Position numbers and translations under genes: made by a program
Source: Sphingomonas bacterium
GTDB taxonomy: Bacteria > Pseudomonadota > Alphaproteobacteria > Sphingomonadales > Sphingomonadaceae
DNA length: 19,579 nucleotides
Reading direction: 5' to 3'
Assembly: GCA_026785645.1 (NCBI GenBank)
Contig: JAJAZM010000085.1
Location: forward strand, 1-19,579
Notes under the pieces: generated by a model
What the model saw: the letters and a program-made list of their open reading frames with translations, nothing else
Told to the model about the DNA's origin: nothing
The model's database searches: none
Part shown: positions 1 to 7,872 of the stretch, in pieces
How the letters are laid out: every line of letters begins with the position of its first letter
How positions within the stretch are numbered: position 1 is the first letter of the stretch

Positions 1-879
1 TACGGCATCGGCATCGCCGCGGTGGCGGTGATCTGGGCGCTGATCCAATATCAGGACGTCATCCAGAACCTGCTGATCTTCTCCGGTCTCGGCTTGCTTG
101 GCTACGTCCTCTATCAGGCGTTCAAGCTCGACAAGGAGCCGCGCCAGCGGATCTTCGCCATCCTATTTCTGATTGCGCTCAACCCCTTGTTCTGGGGCCT
201 GTTCGAGCAGGCCGGCGGCAGCCTCAACCTCTACACCGACCGGTTCGTCGATCGCGCTGGGGTTCCGGCCTCGCTGTTCCAGTCGATCAACCCGATCTAC
301 ATCATCCTGCTGGCGCCGATCTTCGCCTGGCTGTGGACCGCGCTCGGCCGCAAGGGGCTCGAGCCATCGGCCCCGGCCAAGTTCGCTTTGGCTTTGGCGC
401 AGGTCGGTCTCGGCTTCCTGGTGTTCACATGGGGTGCCAATTTGGTCGGCGTTGGCGTGATGACTCCGGTGATCTTCGTGTTCCTGATCTACCTGCTCCA
501 CACCACCGGCGAATTGTGTCTCTCGCCAGTGGGCCTGAGCGCGATGAACCGGCTGGCGCCGAAGTTTATGGCCAGCCTGATCATGGGTGCCTGGTTCTAC
601 ATGACCGCGGTCGGCAATTTCGTCGCCGGTAAGATCGGTGAAGCAACTGGCGGCGAAGGCGGCGAGATGTCGAAGGAGCTGACGCTGGCGATCTACAGCA
701 AGATTGGCTGGATCACGATCGGCGTCAGCGTCGTCGTCCTGGCCTTGTCGCCGTTCGTCAAGAAATGGATGCACCTCGATACGCTGGAGGACGACATCGC
801 CAAGCGGGTCGCCGGCGACCGCCAATTGGGCGAGGCCCAGGCTGCGGGCACCAACCTTGAAGGCGAGACCAAGGCCTGA
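1..879 (+). CDS. POT/PTR-family peptide transporter, C-terminal part (5' end outside window)
   Basis: Inner-membrane proton-coupled oligopeptide transporter, MFS superfamily. The reading frame is open from base 1 and runs 292 codons to TGA. A GTG at 22 lies in frame but is internal, since coding-like sequence continues upstream of it. Several hydrophobic segments alternate with short charged loops. The stretch NPLFWGLFEQAGGSLNLYTD (codons about 61-80) matches the conserved FWxxFEQ-type signature of bacterial POT transporters, and LCLSPVGLSAMNRLAPK is the usual later motif of the family. It ends in a hydrophilic tail rich in Glu and Ala. The stop overlaps the start of the next gene by one base (TGATG), which suggests co-translation with the periplasmic amidohydrolase. 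From family knowledge the substrates are di- or tripeptides; which peptides cannot be told. About the first third to half of the protein is missing from the window. Confidence 0.9.
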   Translation, partial: YGIGIAAVAVIWALIQYQDVIQNLLIFSGLGLLGYVLYQAFKLDKEPRQRIFAILFLIALNPLFWGLFEQAGGSLNLYTDRFVDRAGVPASLFQSINPIYIILLAPIFAWLWTALGRKGLEPSAPAKFALALAQVGLGFLVFTWGANLVGVGVMTPVIFVFLIYLLHTTGELCLSPVGLSAMNRLAPKFMASLIMGAWFYMTAVGNFVAGKIGEATGGEGGEMSKELTLAIYSKIGWITIGVSVVVLALSPFVKKWMHLDTLEDDIAKRVAGDRQLGEAQAAGTNLEGETKA

Positions 880-2261
880 TGCGCAGCACCATTGTCGCCG
901 CCCTCCTGGTCACCGCGCTGGGAGGGTGCGCGACGACCCCGCCCCCCAAGGCGCCGCCGATCCGGATCAACGAGGATCCCTATCCCTCGACCTATGCGCG
1001 CTATCCCGGCGCGCCAACGGTGATCCGCAACGTCACCATCTTCGATGGCGAAGGGGCACGGATCGACAATGGGGTGATGATCTTTGCCGATGGTGCGATT
1101 ACCGCGACGGGCGATGCCTCGCTGGCCAGCCCGGCAGGCGCGGTCGAGATCGACGGGACGGGCAAGTTCGTTACCCCCGGAATTATCGACGTCCACAGCC
1201 ACTTGGGCGATTATCCAAGCCCCGGAGTCGAGGGCAATAGCGACGGCAATGAAGCGACCGGCGCGTCGCGGCCCGAGGTGTGGGCCGAGCATAGCGTGTG
1301 GCCGCAGGATCCTGGTTTTTCGCGCGCGCTCGCCAATGGCGGGGTGACTGCGCTGCAGGTTCTGCCTGGCTCGGCAAATTTGTTCGGCGGACGATCAGTA
1401 GTGCTAAAGAATGTCCCCGCGCGCACCGTGCAGGGGATGAAATTCCCCGCCGCGCCCTACGGCCTCAAGATGGCGTGCGGCGAGAATCCCAAGCGGGTTT
1501 ATGGCAACAAGGGCGGGCCCGGCACGCGCATGGGCAATGTTGCGGTGACCCGCGCGACCTGGCTCAAAGCGCAGGAATATAAGCGCAAGTGGGACAAATA
1601 TGACAAGAACGGCGGCGAGATGCCGGGCCGCGATCTGGCGATGGATACCTTGCGCGGCGTGCTCGACGGCAAGATCTTCATCCACAACCATTGCTACCGC
1701 GCCGACGAAATGGCGATCATGATCGATATGAGCCACGAATTCGGATACAAGATCAGTACGTTTCACCATGCGGTCGAAAGCTACAAGATCGCCGATCTAC
1801 TGGCTCGCGAGGGCATTTGCTCGGCGATGTGGGCCGACTGGTATGGCTTCAAGATGGAAAGCTATGACGGGATAAAGGAGAATATCCCGTTCGTCGACCG
1901 CGCCGGGGCCTGCGCCATCGTCCATAGCGACGACCCCAACGGCATCCAGCGGCTCAACCAGGAAGCTGCCAAGGCGCTCGCCGACGGTCGCCGCGCCGGG
2001 CATAATGTGTCGGACGCGTACGCGTGGCGCTGGCTGAGTTACAACCCCGCCAAGGCGCTCGGCATCGCAGACAAGACCGGCAGCCTCAAGCCCGGCAAGA
2101 TGGCCGATCTGGTGCTGTGGAACGGCAATCCCCTCAGCACCTACACGCGGCCCGAGAAGGTGTGGATTGACGGCGCGATGATGTACGACAGCGCCAATCC
2201 GCGGCTTCGCCCGGTGAGCGATTTCGAACTTGGCCAGCCGGGCGAAGGAGATGTGAAGTGA
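879..2261 (+). CDS. Amidohydrolase-family lipoprotein (metal-dependent, imidazolonepropionase/dipeptidase type)
   Basis: Predicted exported amidohydrolase of 460 residues. The N-terminus has a short hydrophobic stretch and a lipobox LGGC with Cys17, so it is probably lipid-anchored. Metal-site candidates are H106 and H108 in GIIDVHSHLG, H269/H271 (IHNHC), H296/H297 (FHHAVE) and D351 in VHSDDPNG; the C-terminal PAKALGI and GSLKPGKMADLVLW segments are the usual end of the fold. The HxH, the later histidines and the final Asp are all present, so an active hydrolase is likely. The substrate is unknown; its place after a peptide transporter and before a paralogue suggests peptide or cyclic-amide breakdown (inference). 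The ATG overlaps the transporter stop by one base, and the 3' end shares four bases with the next gene. Alternative: a prolidase-like Xaa-Pro hydrolase of the same superfamily. Confidence 0.9.
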   Translation: MRSTIVAALLVTALGGCATTPPPKAPPIRINEDPYPSTYARYPGAPTVIRNVTIFDGEGARIDNGVMIFADGAITATGDASLASPAGAVEIDGTGKFVTPGIIDVHSHLGDYPSPGVEGNSDGNEATGASRPEVWAEHSVWPQDPGFSRALANGGVTALQVLPGSANLFGGRSVVLKNVPARTVQGMKFPAAPYGLKMACGENPKRVYGNKGGPGTRMGNVAVTRATWLKAQEYKRKWDKYDKNGGEMPGRDLAMDTLRGVLDGKIFIHNHCYRADEMAIMIDMSHEFGYKISTFHHAVESYKIADLLAREGICSAMWADWYGFKMESYDGIKENIPFVDRAGACAIVHSDDPNGIQRLNQEAAKALADGRRAGHNVSDAYAWRWLSYNPAKALGIADKTGSLKPGKMADLVLWNGNPLSTYTRPEKVWIDGAMMYDSANPRLRPVSDFELGQPGEGDVK

Positions 2262-3634
2262 AGCGCCTCCTGTTCGTTGCCGCATTACTGCTCGGCACAT
2301 CCCAGCTCACCGCCCAGACGATCGCTATAACCGGTGCTACTGTAGCCTTGGGCGACGGGTCGGAGCCGATCAGTGGCGGAACCGTCGTCATTCGGGAGGG
2401 CAAGATCCTTGGCGCCGGCGTCGGCATTGCGGTGCCCCGCGATGCACAGATCATCGACGCGCGCGGCAAGTGGGTCACGCCAGGGATCATCGGCGGCTTC
2501 TCGCGGCTCGGCCTAAGCGAAATCGACCTGTCCGCCGATGGCACCACCGACGACCGCGCTCCAACCGGTCCCTTCAGTGCGGCGATCGACGTCGCGCCGG
2601 CGGTCAACCCGATGAGCTCGACCATTTCGGTCAACCGCGCCGACGGAGTCACCCGCGCAATCGTCGCGCCCAACACGGCGCGCAGCATCTTTGCCGGGCA
2701 GGGGGCGATGATCGACCTTGGCGCCGACCGCGACCCGATCACTGCCGCGCGCCGCTTCCAGTTCGTCGAGCTTGGCGAATCGGGCGCCGCGACAGCGGGC
2801 GGATCGCGCGCCTCGTCGCACCTGCTGTTCCGCAACGCGCTTCGCGAAGCCGCCGAACTCGGTCGCTATTCGCAGCGTGCCTCGTCGCGCGCAGCACCAA
2901 CCGAGGATATGGTGGTGCGCAACCCCAATGAATCGCGGATGACCGGCCTCAATGCGCAGCGCAGCGACGATGTGTTGCTGACCCGGTTCGACGCCGCAGC
3001 GCTGGTGCCGGTGCTTGAGGGGCGGCAATACCTGCTGGTCCATGTCGAGCAGGCCAATGACATCCTTCAGGCGATCGCGCTCAAACGCGACTTTCCGCGG
3101 CTAAAAATGGTGCTGGTTGGCGTAACTGAGGGCTGGACCGTCGCCGACCGCATCGCCGCCTCGGGAATCCCGGTCATCGCATCGGCGGTCAACGATCTGC
3201 CCGCTAGTTTCGAGCAGCTCGCCGCGACCCAGTCGAACATTGGCCGGATGCGCAGCGCCGGGGTCACGGTCGCGATTGGGATGATCGACGACAATGATTC
3301 GCGCTATTTGTTCAACCAGCGCCAATATGCCGCCAATCTCGTCGCGCTGGGCAAGGTGCCGGGCGCAACCGGGGTCAGCTGGGGCGAAGCGCTGGCGATG
3401 ATCACCTCCAAACCCGCCGAAGTGATCGGCATGGGCGGCCAACTCGGCAGCCTGGGTCGCGGACGTCAGGGCGATGTGGTGATCTGGTCGGGCGATCCGT
3501 TCGAGCTCTCGAGCGAGGCGCAAATGGTGTGGATCGACGGCGTTCGCCAGCCGCTTGAAAGCCGCCAGACCAAGCTTCGCGACCGCTATCAGCGGCTCGA
3601 TCGCCAGGCGTTGCCCGAGGCCTATCGGCGGTGA
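2258..3634 (+). CDS. Exported amidohydrolase-like protein lacking the HxH metal motif
   Basis: Second amidohydrolase-superfamily protein, 458 residues, with a Sec-type signal (MKRLLFVAALLLGTS, likely cleavage near residue 19) and no lipobox. The GTG start overlaps the preceding stop (GTGA), with GAAGGAG about 8 bases upstream. The fold is recognisable: an N-terminal beta-sandwich segment (TGATVALGDG), GKWVTPGII at 70-78, and a C-terminal GSLGRGRQGDVVIWSGDP segment. At the position of the neighbour's DVHSH, however, it reads GGFSR (residues 79-83), so both metal-binding histidines are absent. A later LVHVEQANDI and MIDDNDSRY keep some polar residues. It may therefore be a non-catalytic partner of the upstream lipoprotein, or use other ligands. 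Similar metal-poor paralogues occur next to active amidohydrolases in proteobacteria as far as I recall, so this may be a stable subfamily and not decay. The frame is intact. Confidence 0.88.
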   Translation: MKRLLFVAALLLGTSQLTAQTIAITGATVALGDGSEPISGGTVVIREGKILGAGVGIAVPRDAQIIDARGKWVTPGIIGGFSRLGLSEIDLSADGTTDDRAPTGPFSAAIDVAPAVNPMSSTISVNRADGVTRAIVAPNTARSIFAGQGAMIDLGADRDPITAARRFQFVELGESGAATAGGSRASSHLLFRNALREAAELGRYSQRASSRAAPTEDMVVRNPNESRMTGLNAQRSDDVLLTRFDAAALVPVLEGRQYLLVHVEQANDILQAIALKRDFPRLKMVLVGVTEGWTVADRIAASGIPVIASAVNDLPASFEQLAATQSNIGRMRSAGVTVAIGMIDDNDSRYLFNQRQYAANLVALGKVPGATGVSWGEALAMITSKPAEVIGMGGQLGSLGRGRQGDVVIWSGDPFELSSEAQMVWIDGVRQPLESRQTKLRDRYQRLDRQALPEAYRR

Positions 3635-4314
3635 CCGGGCTGGTGGCCCTGGAGCTCTCCGCGGCCGCCTTTATCTGCACCCATTTGCTGATGTCGCATC
3701 CGCTTCGCCCCGGGCTTGTCGGGGCGCTCGGCGAGCGTGGCTTTGCCGGGGTCTATTCGCTGGTATCGATCGCCCTGTTGTGGGCGATGTCGCATTTTTA
3801 TGGGCGAGCGGCGGCCGAGGCGCCGGGCAACCTGTGGGACGCCGGGCAGGCCGGGTGGATCGTCGCAACCGTCCTGATGTGGATGGGCGCGATTCTGTTC
3901 GTCGGCTCGCTCCGCCGCAACCCGGCCTTCCCAAATCCGGGCAAGCCGGTGGCTCACATCGGCGCCGCGCGCGAGGTTTTCGCGATCACCCGCCACCCGA
4001 TGATGTGGAGCTTCGCGATCTGGGCCCTGGTCCACGCCATCGTGCTGCCGACGCTGGCCAGTCTCACGGTCAGCGCCGCGATCTTTTTCCTCGCGTTGGT
4101 CGGGGCGGCCGGCCAGGATCGCAAGAAAGCCCGGCTGGTCGGAGAGCCGTGGCGCGACTGGATGCGGCGCACCAGTTTCGTGCCGTTCGGCCGCGGATTG
4201 GCTTCGCCCGGCGGCTTCGCATTGATTGGCGGAACCCTGCTGTGGCTGGCCGCGACCTGGGCCCACGGCGCACTCGGCTATCGCCCCGCCGGCATCTGGG
4301 CCTTTTTCGGTTAA
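3631..4314 (+). CDS. NnrU family integral membrane protein
   Basis: 227-residue polytopic inner-membrane protein with about six hydrophobic segments (roughly 5-24, 38-56, 74-92, 118-137, 140-160, 200-222). The ITRHPMMWSFAIWALVHAI stretch (about residues 115-133) and the THLLMSHPLR segment near the N-terminus are the signature of NnrU-like proteins, which share a fold with isoprenylcysteine methyltransferase-like membrane proteins. NnrU was named from denitrification loci, but many copies, including this one, have no nitrogen-oxide genes nearby, and the function is unsettled. The GTG start overlaps the previous stop (GTGA). The gene ends 24 bases before glmM, so it could be the last gene of the peptide block or be read through into glmM. 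Confidence 0.88.
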   Translation: MTGLVALELSAAAFICTHLLMSHPLRPGLVGALGERGFAGVYSLVSIALLWAMSHFYGRAAAEAPGNLWDAGQAGWIVATVLMWMGAILFVGSLRRNPAFPNPGKPVAHIGAAREVFAITRHPMMWSFAIWALVHAIVLPTLASLTVSAAIFFLALVGAAGQDRKKARLVGEPWRDWMRRTSFVPFGRGLASPGGFALIGGTLLWLAATWAHGALGYRPAGIWAFFG

Positions 4315-4338
4315 GCCTTTTCGGGCAAGAGCTTTCCC

Positions 4339-5673
4339 ATGGGCAGGAAATTCTTTGGCACCGATGGGATTCGCGGACGCGTCAACGACGCGCCGATGAC
4401 CGCTGAAATTGCGATGCGGGTTGGGCAGGCGGCTGGCGCACACTTCCTCCGCGGCGATCATCGCCATCGCGTGGTGATCGGCAAGGACACGCGCCTTAGC
4501 GGTTACATGATGGAATCGGCGATGGTCGCCGGGTTTACCTCGGTCGGGATGGACGTCGTCCTGCTAGGCCCGATGCCGACTCCGGCGGTGGCTATGCTGA
4601 CCCGATCGATGCGTGCCGATCTTGGCGTGATGATCAGCGCGAGCCACAATCCCTATGTCGACAACGGCATCAAATTGTTCGGTCCCGATGGCTACAAGTT
4701 GAGCGACGAGGCCGAACGGTCGATTGAGCGGCGGCTGGGCAAGGAGCCCAAACTTGCCAAGGCCGAGATGGTCGGCCGAGCCAAACGGATCGACGATGCG
4801 CGCGGGCGTTACGTCCATTTCGTCAAATCGACGTTGCCCGAGCAATTGCGCCTCGACGGGCTCAAGATCGTCGTCGACTGCGCTAATGGTGCGGCTTATC
4901 ACGTCGCGCCCGACGCCTTGTGGGAGCTTGGCGCCGACGTCATCCCGCTCGGCGTCGCGCCCAATGGTACTAACATCAATCATCAGTGCGGCTCGACCTA
5001 TCCGCAAATTCTCCAGGAAATCGTGGTGGCGAGCGGGGCCGATATCGGCCTCGCCTTGGATGGCGATGCCGACCGGCTGATCGTGGTCGACGAGACCGGC
5101 AAGGTGATCGACGGCGACCAGTTGATGGCGCTGATCGGAATCGACCAGGCGCGGCGCGGGTTGTTGAAGGGCGGCGCGGTGGTGGCGACGGTGATGTCCA
5201 ACCTCGGGCTCGAACGGCGCTTGGCCGAGGAGAAGATTGGCCTCGTCCGGACCAAGGTCGGCGACCGCTATGTGCTCGAGGAAATGCGCAGCCGTGGTTG
5301 CAACCTCGGGGGCGAGCAGTCAGGGCATATCATCCTGTCCGACCATGCCACGACTGGCGACGGGCTGGTCGCGGGGCTGCAAATCCTCGCCTGCATGGTC
5401 GACAGCGGCAGGAAGGCGAGCGAATTGCTCAACCAGTTCGACCCGGTGCCGCAATTATTGAAGAACGTCCGCTACGAAAAAGGCGAGCCGCTCGAGGCCG
5501 AGGCGGTGATCAAGCGTATCGCGGCGGCCGAAAAACAATTGAACGGTCGCGGGCGACTGGTGATCCGCGCGTCCGGCACCGAGCCTTTGATCCGGGTGAT
5601 GGCCGAGGGCGACGACATGGCCGAGGTCGAGGCGATCGTCGACGATATCTGTGTCGCGGTGGCCGCCGCCTGA
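4339..5673 (+). CDS. glmM: Phosphoglucosamine mutase
   Basis: GlmM interconverts glucosamine-6-phosphate and glucosamine-1-phosphate in the cytoplasm, feeding UDP-GlcNAc for peptidoglycan and lipid A. At 444 residues it has the family length. All four phosphohexomutase sites are visible: the phosphoserine loop SASHNPYVDNGIKLFG with S102 (same number as in E. coli GlmM), the Mg-binding DGDADR with D241, D243 and D245, the sugar-binding GGEQSGH, and the C-terminal phosphate-binding RASGTEPLIRVM. The N-terminal FGTDGIRG is typical. The start ATG has only a weak ribosome site; no alternative start fits the conserved N-terminus. The TGA overlaps the ATG of the DUF1272 gene (TGATG). In many bacteria glmM sits next to folP and ftsH; here folP lies a few genes downstream. 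Confidence 0.98.
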   Translation: MGRKFFGTDGIRGRVNDAPMTAEIAMRVGQAAGAHFLRGDHRHRVVIGKDTRLSGYMMESAMVAGFTSVGMDVVLLGPMPTPAVAMLTRSMRADLGVMISASHNPYVDNGIKLFGPDGYKLSDEAERSIERRLGKEPKLAKAEMVGRAKRIDDARGRYVHFVKSTLPEQLRLDGLKIVVDCANGAAYHVAPDALWELGADVIPLGVAPNGTNINHQCGSTYPQILQEIVVASGADIGLALDGDADRLIVVDETGKVIDGDQLMALIGIDQARRGLLKGGAVVATVMSNLGLERRLAEEKIGLVRTKVGDRYVLEEMRSRGCNLGGEQSGHIILSDHATTGDGLVAGLQILACMVDSGRKASELLNQFDPVPQLLKNVRYEKGEPLEAEAVIKRIAAAEKQLNGRGRLVIRASGTEPLIRVMAEGDDMAEVEAIVDDICVAVAAA

Positions 5674-5897
5674 TGCTCGCGATGCGCCCCGATTGCGAAC
5701 GCTGCGGTGCCGATTTGCCGGCCGACCAGCATGGCGCCTTCATCTGTTCGTTCGAATGCAGTTTCTGCGCGAGCTGCGCCGAGGAGCTTGACGAGCGCTG
5801 CCCCAATTGCGGTGGCGAACTGGTCGACCGGCCGGCGCGAACCGGCAAGAACCTAGTCAAACATCCCGCCTCGACCGTCCGGAATCAGAGCGCATGA
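5673..5897 (+). CDS. DUF1272 family small cysteine-rich (zinc-ribbon-like) protein
   Basis: A 74-residue protein with eight cysteines (C8, C11, C25, C29, C32, C35, C43, C46). The layout CxxC ... ICSFECSFCxxCAEEL ... CPNCGGEL is the DUF1272 pattern, and probably binds two metal ions (inference from the cysteine pairs). The tail after residue 52 is basic and without obvious structure. The ATG overlaps the glmM stop by one base and the stop overlaps the thiD start by four (ATGA), so all three are likely translated in a coupled way. No function is known for the family; it is cytoplasmic, with no signal or membrane segment. A second in-frame ATG three codons later (MRPDC) could also be the start. 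Confidence 0.88.
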   Translation: MLAMRPDCERCGADLPADQHGAFICSFECSFCASCAEELDERCPNCGGELVDRPARTGKNLVKHPASTVRNQSA

Positions 5898-7066
5898 CGA
5901 TCGCGCGAATCCTGGTCATCGCGGGCTCCGACAGTGGCGGCGGCGCGGGGATCCAGGCCGACATCAAGACCATCACCATGCTCGGTGGCCATGCCATGAC
6001 GGCAGTTACCGCGATCACTGCACAGAACACCGTCGGCGTGTCTTCGGTCCATCCGATCCCGGCCGAAATGATCCTCGCCCAGATCGACGCGGTTGCCTCG
6101 GACATCGGGATCGATGCGATCAAGATCGGGATGATCGGCGGGGCCTTCGCGGCGCGGGTCATCGCCGAGCGGTTGGCGCAATTCGAGAATGTCCCGATCG
6201 TGTTCGATCCGGTGATGGTCGCGACCAGCGGCGCTCCACTGGCGGACGACGAGACCATTGCCGCCTTCGGGCAATTGATGGACATCGCCACCATTACCAC
6301 CCCCAATCTCCCCGAGCTTCGCCGCCTGACCAGCGAGGAGGATCCGGTCGCCGCCGCCCTAAGCCTGGTGTCGGCGCATCGCTGTGCTGTGCTGATCAAG
6401 GGCGGGCATGAGGAAGGCGACGCACTCGCCGACGCGCTGATCGAGGAGGATAATATCACCAGCTGGCAGGGCCAAAGAATCAACACCACCAGCACCCATG
6501 GCACCGGCTGCACCCTGGCGTCGGCAATCGCGATGTTCCTCGCCGAAGGCCATGGCCTGCCGCAAGCCGTCGGGCGCGCACGCGAATTCGTCCGGGTCGC
6601 GATCCTCGGCGCGCCGGGGATCGGGCAGGGCGGCGGGCCGATCGGCCAGGCCGAGGTCCGGCTCGATGTCGGCCCGGGATCGATGCCGCGGATGAACCAG
6701 GTGACCATGACCGTCGGCGATTATGCCAAGGCGGTGACCTTCTACTGCGCGCTCGGCCTCAAGCAGATCGTCGACAGCCCGGAAAATGGTTATGCTCGGT
6801 TCGAGACTGGCGGCGGCGCGACGCTCTCGATCCAGGCCGACGCCGACGAGGTGATCTCGCCGACCACTGCAATCTATCTCGAATGCGACGACATCGACCG
6901 CGAAGTCGACCGGCTGGCGCGGCTCGGGATCGCGTTCGAACATGGCCCGCGCAACCAGCCGTGGATGTGGCGCGAGGCGCGACTTCGCGATCCCTCCGGC
7001 AACACTATCTTCCTCTACAAAGCCGGCGAAGCCCGCCGTTACCCGCCGTGGCGGATAGCGGATTGA
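5894..7066 (+). CDS. thiD: Hydroxymethylpyrimidine/phosphomethylpyrimidine kinase fused to a C-terminal VOC (glyoxalase-like) domain
   Basis: 390 residues, against about 265-270 for ordinary ThiD. Residues 1-255 are a ThiD kinase of the ribokinase fold, which phosphorylates HMP and HMP-P in thiamine pyrimidine synthesis or salvage: IAGSDSGGGAGIQADIK (9-25), AITAQNT (40-46), DPVMVATSG (105-113), TPNLPEL, and the anion-hole loop HGTGC (202-206) with C206. From about residue 266 the frame continues without a stop into a VOC domain (MNQVTMTVGDYAKAV... to RDPSGNTIFLYKAGE at about 366-379), of the kind seen in glyoxalase and bleomycin-resistance proteins. The usual metal ligands at the first strand and in the last motif are not evident. 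The start is the ATG overlapping the DUF1272 stop. An internal start at Met264 or Met267 could also give a free VOC protein. The stop overlaps the rnhB start. Confidence 0.92.
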   Translation: MTIARILVIAGSDSGGGAGIQADIKTITMLGGHAMTAVTAITAQNTVGVSSVHPIPAEMILAQIDAVASDIGIDAIKIGMIGGAFAARVIAERLAQFENVPIVFDPVMVATSGAPLADDETIAAFGQLMDIATITTPNLPELRRLTSEEDPVAAALSLVSAHRCAVLIKGGHEEGDALADALIEEDNITSWQGQRINTTSTHGTGCTLASAIAMFLAEGHGLPQAVGRAREFVRVAILGAPGIGQGGGPIGQAEVRLDVGPGSMPRMNQVTMTVGDYAKAVTFYCALGLKQIVDSPENGYARFETGGGATLSIQADADEVISPTTAIYLECDDIDREVDRLARLGIAFEHGPRNQPWMWREARLRDPSGNTIFLYKAGEARRYPPWRIAD

Positions 7067-7719
7067 TGGCGCGCCCGTGCTTCAAGCTCGAACGCCCGTT
7101 TCCGATGCCGCTCGCCGGGGTCGACGAGGCGGGGTGCGCGCCGCTCGCCGGGCCGGTGGTGGCCGCCGCGGTGATCCTCGACCGGGTCCATTTCCCGCGC
7201 GGGATCGACGATTCGAAGAAGCTCCCGATCAACGCGCGCGAGGCGATTTACGGACGGCTTCAGAAGGTCGCGGCAATCGGGGTGGGGATCGCGTCAGTCG
7301 AGGAGATTGACGAGCTCAACATCTATTGGGCGCGGATGCTGGCGATGAGCCGCGCGGTCGAAGCGTTGTCCCAGGCGTCGGGAATCGACCCCGCCTGGGT
7401 GCTGGTCGACGGCAATGCCTGCCCGCGCTGGGAGCGACCGTCGCAGGCGATCGTCGCGGGCGACACTAAGTGCCGCTCGATCGCCGCCGCATCGATCATC
7501 GCCAAGGTCACGCGCGACCGGATCATGGCCGATCATGCGCTGAGCTGGCCCGGCTATGGCTGGGAACGCAACCGCGGTTACCCCACCCCCGAGCATATCC
7601 GCGCGCTCGACGCGCTCGGCCTGACCCCGCTCCATCGGCGTAGCTTCGCCCCGGTCCGCGACCGCCTGCCGAGTGAAATGCCGCAGCCGAGTCTTTCGAG
7701 TCACACCGCAACCGCTTGA
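7066..7719 (+). CDS. rnhB: Ribonuclease HII
   Basis: RNase HII, 217 residues, cytoplasmic, cuts the RNA strand of RNA-DNA hybrids and starts removal of misincorporated ribonucleotides. The active-site acids are present: D20 and E21 in GVDEAG, D115 in VDGN, D133 in GDTKC. Also visible are DSKKL (49-53), IAAASIIAKVTRD (139-151) and GYPTPEH with Tyr172. Odd point: the family GRG motif after the DEA is here G23-C24-A25. The ATG at 7066 shares one base with the thiD stop (TGATG); the open frame continues further upstream, but those residues overlap the VOC domain and do not resemble RNase HII. The stop codon itself lies in a GANTC site. Confidence 0.95.
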   Translation: MARPCFKLERPFPMPLAGVDEAGCAPLAGPVVAAAVILDRVHFPRGIDDSKKLPINAREAIYGRLQKVAAIGVGIASVEEIDELNIYWARMLAMSRAVEALSQASGIDPAWVLVDGNACPRWERPSQAIVAGDTKCRSIAAASIIAKVTRDRIMADHALSWPGYGWERNRGYPTPEHIRALDALGLTPLHRRSFAPVRDRLPSEMPQPSLSSHTATA

Positions 7720-7872
7720 GTCCGCTTCGGGTACTAAACCGCAACATCTTGTGGTCGCGAAGTGCTGGACTCGTTTCGTTCTCCAGTCGCCCACATTGTC
7801 GTTAACCCTTGCTCGCTTGACCGCGACTCCGCCCTGACTCACTCTTGCGGGCAGACTAGGGGGGCTTCATCC
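7689..7872 (+). promoter_or_regulatory. ccrM upstream region with six GANTC sites and a CtrA-like half-site
   Basis: GANTC occurs at 7689-7693, 7698-7702, 7718-7722, 7768-7772, 7825-7829 and 7836-7840. About 0.6 would be expected by chance in 152 bases of even composition. A GTTAACC half-site at 7801-7807 resembles half of the CtrA box. A TTGACC hexamer at 7817-7822 could be a -35, but no convincing -10 follows. From Caulobacter, ccrM transcription is CtrA-dependent and shut off by methylation of leader GANTC sites; the same logic is inferred here. Confidence 0.6.
7858..7864 (+). promoter_or_regulatory. Ribosome binding site choosing the ccrM GTG start
   Basis: AGGGGGG ends 8 bases before the GTG at 7873. 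The open frame goes back to 7762, but codons before 7873 cross the promoter region and have no ribosome site. An ATG at 7879, 14 bases away, fits less well. Confidence 0.65.

Noticed and set aside
163..825. Long minus-strand frame opposite the peptide transporter
   Set aside because: Typical GC-rich shadow: rich in Arg, Asp, Gln and Gly, no conserved motif, opposite clear transporter helices.
5807..5893. Extended ThiD start upstream of 5894
   Set aside because: Would overlap the DUF1272 gene by about 90 bases; the ATG at 5894 begins exactly at the ThiD N-terminus.
7762..7872. N-terminal extension of CcrM from an upstream start
   Set aside because: These codons run through the GANTC-rich promoter region, have no ribosome site and do not resemble the CcrM N-terminus.
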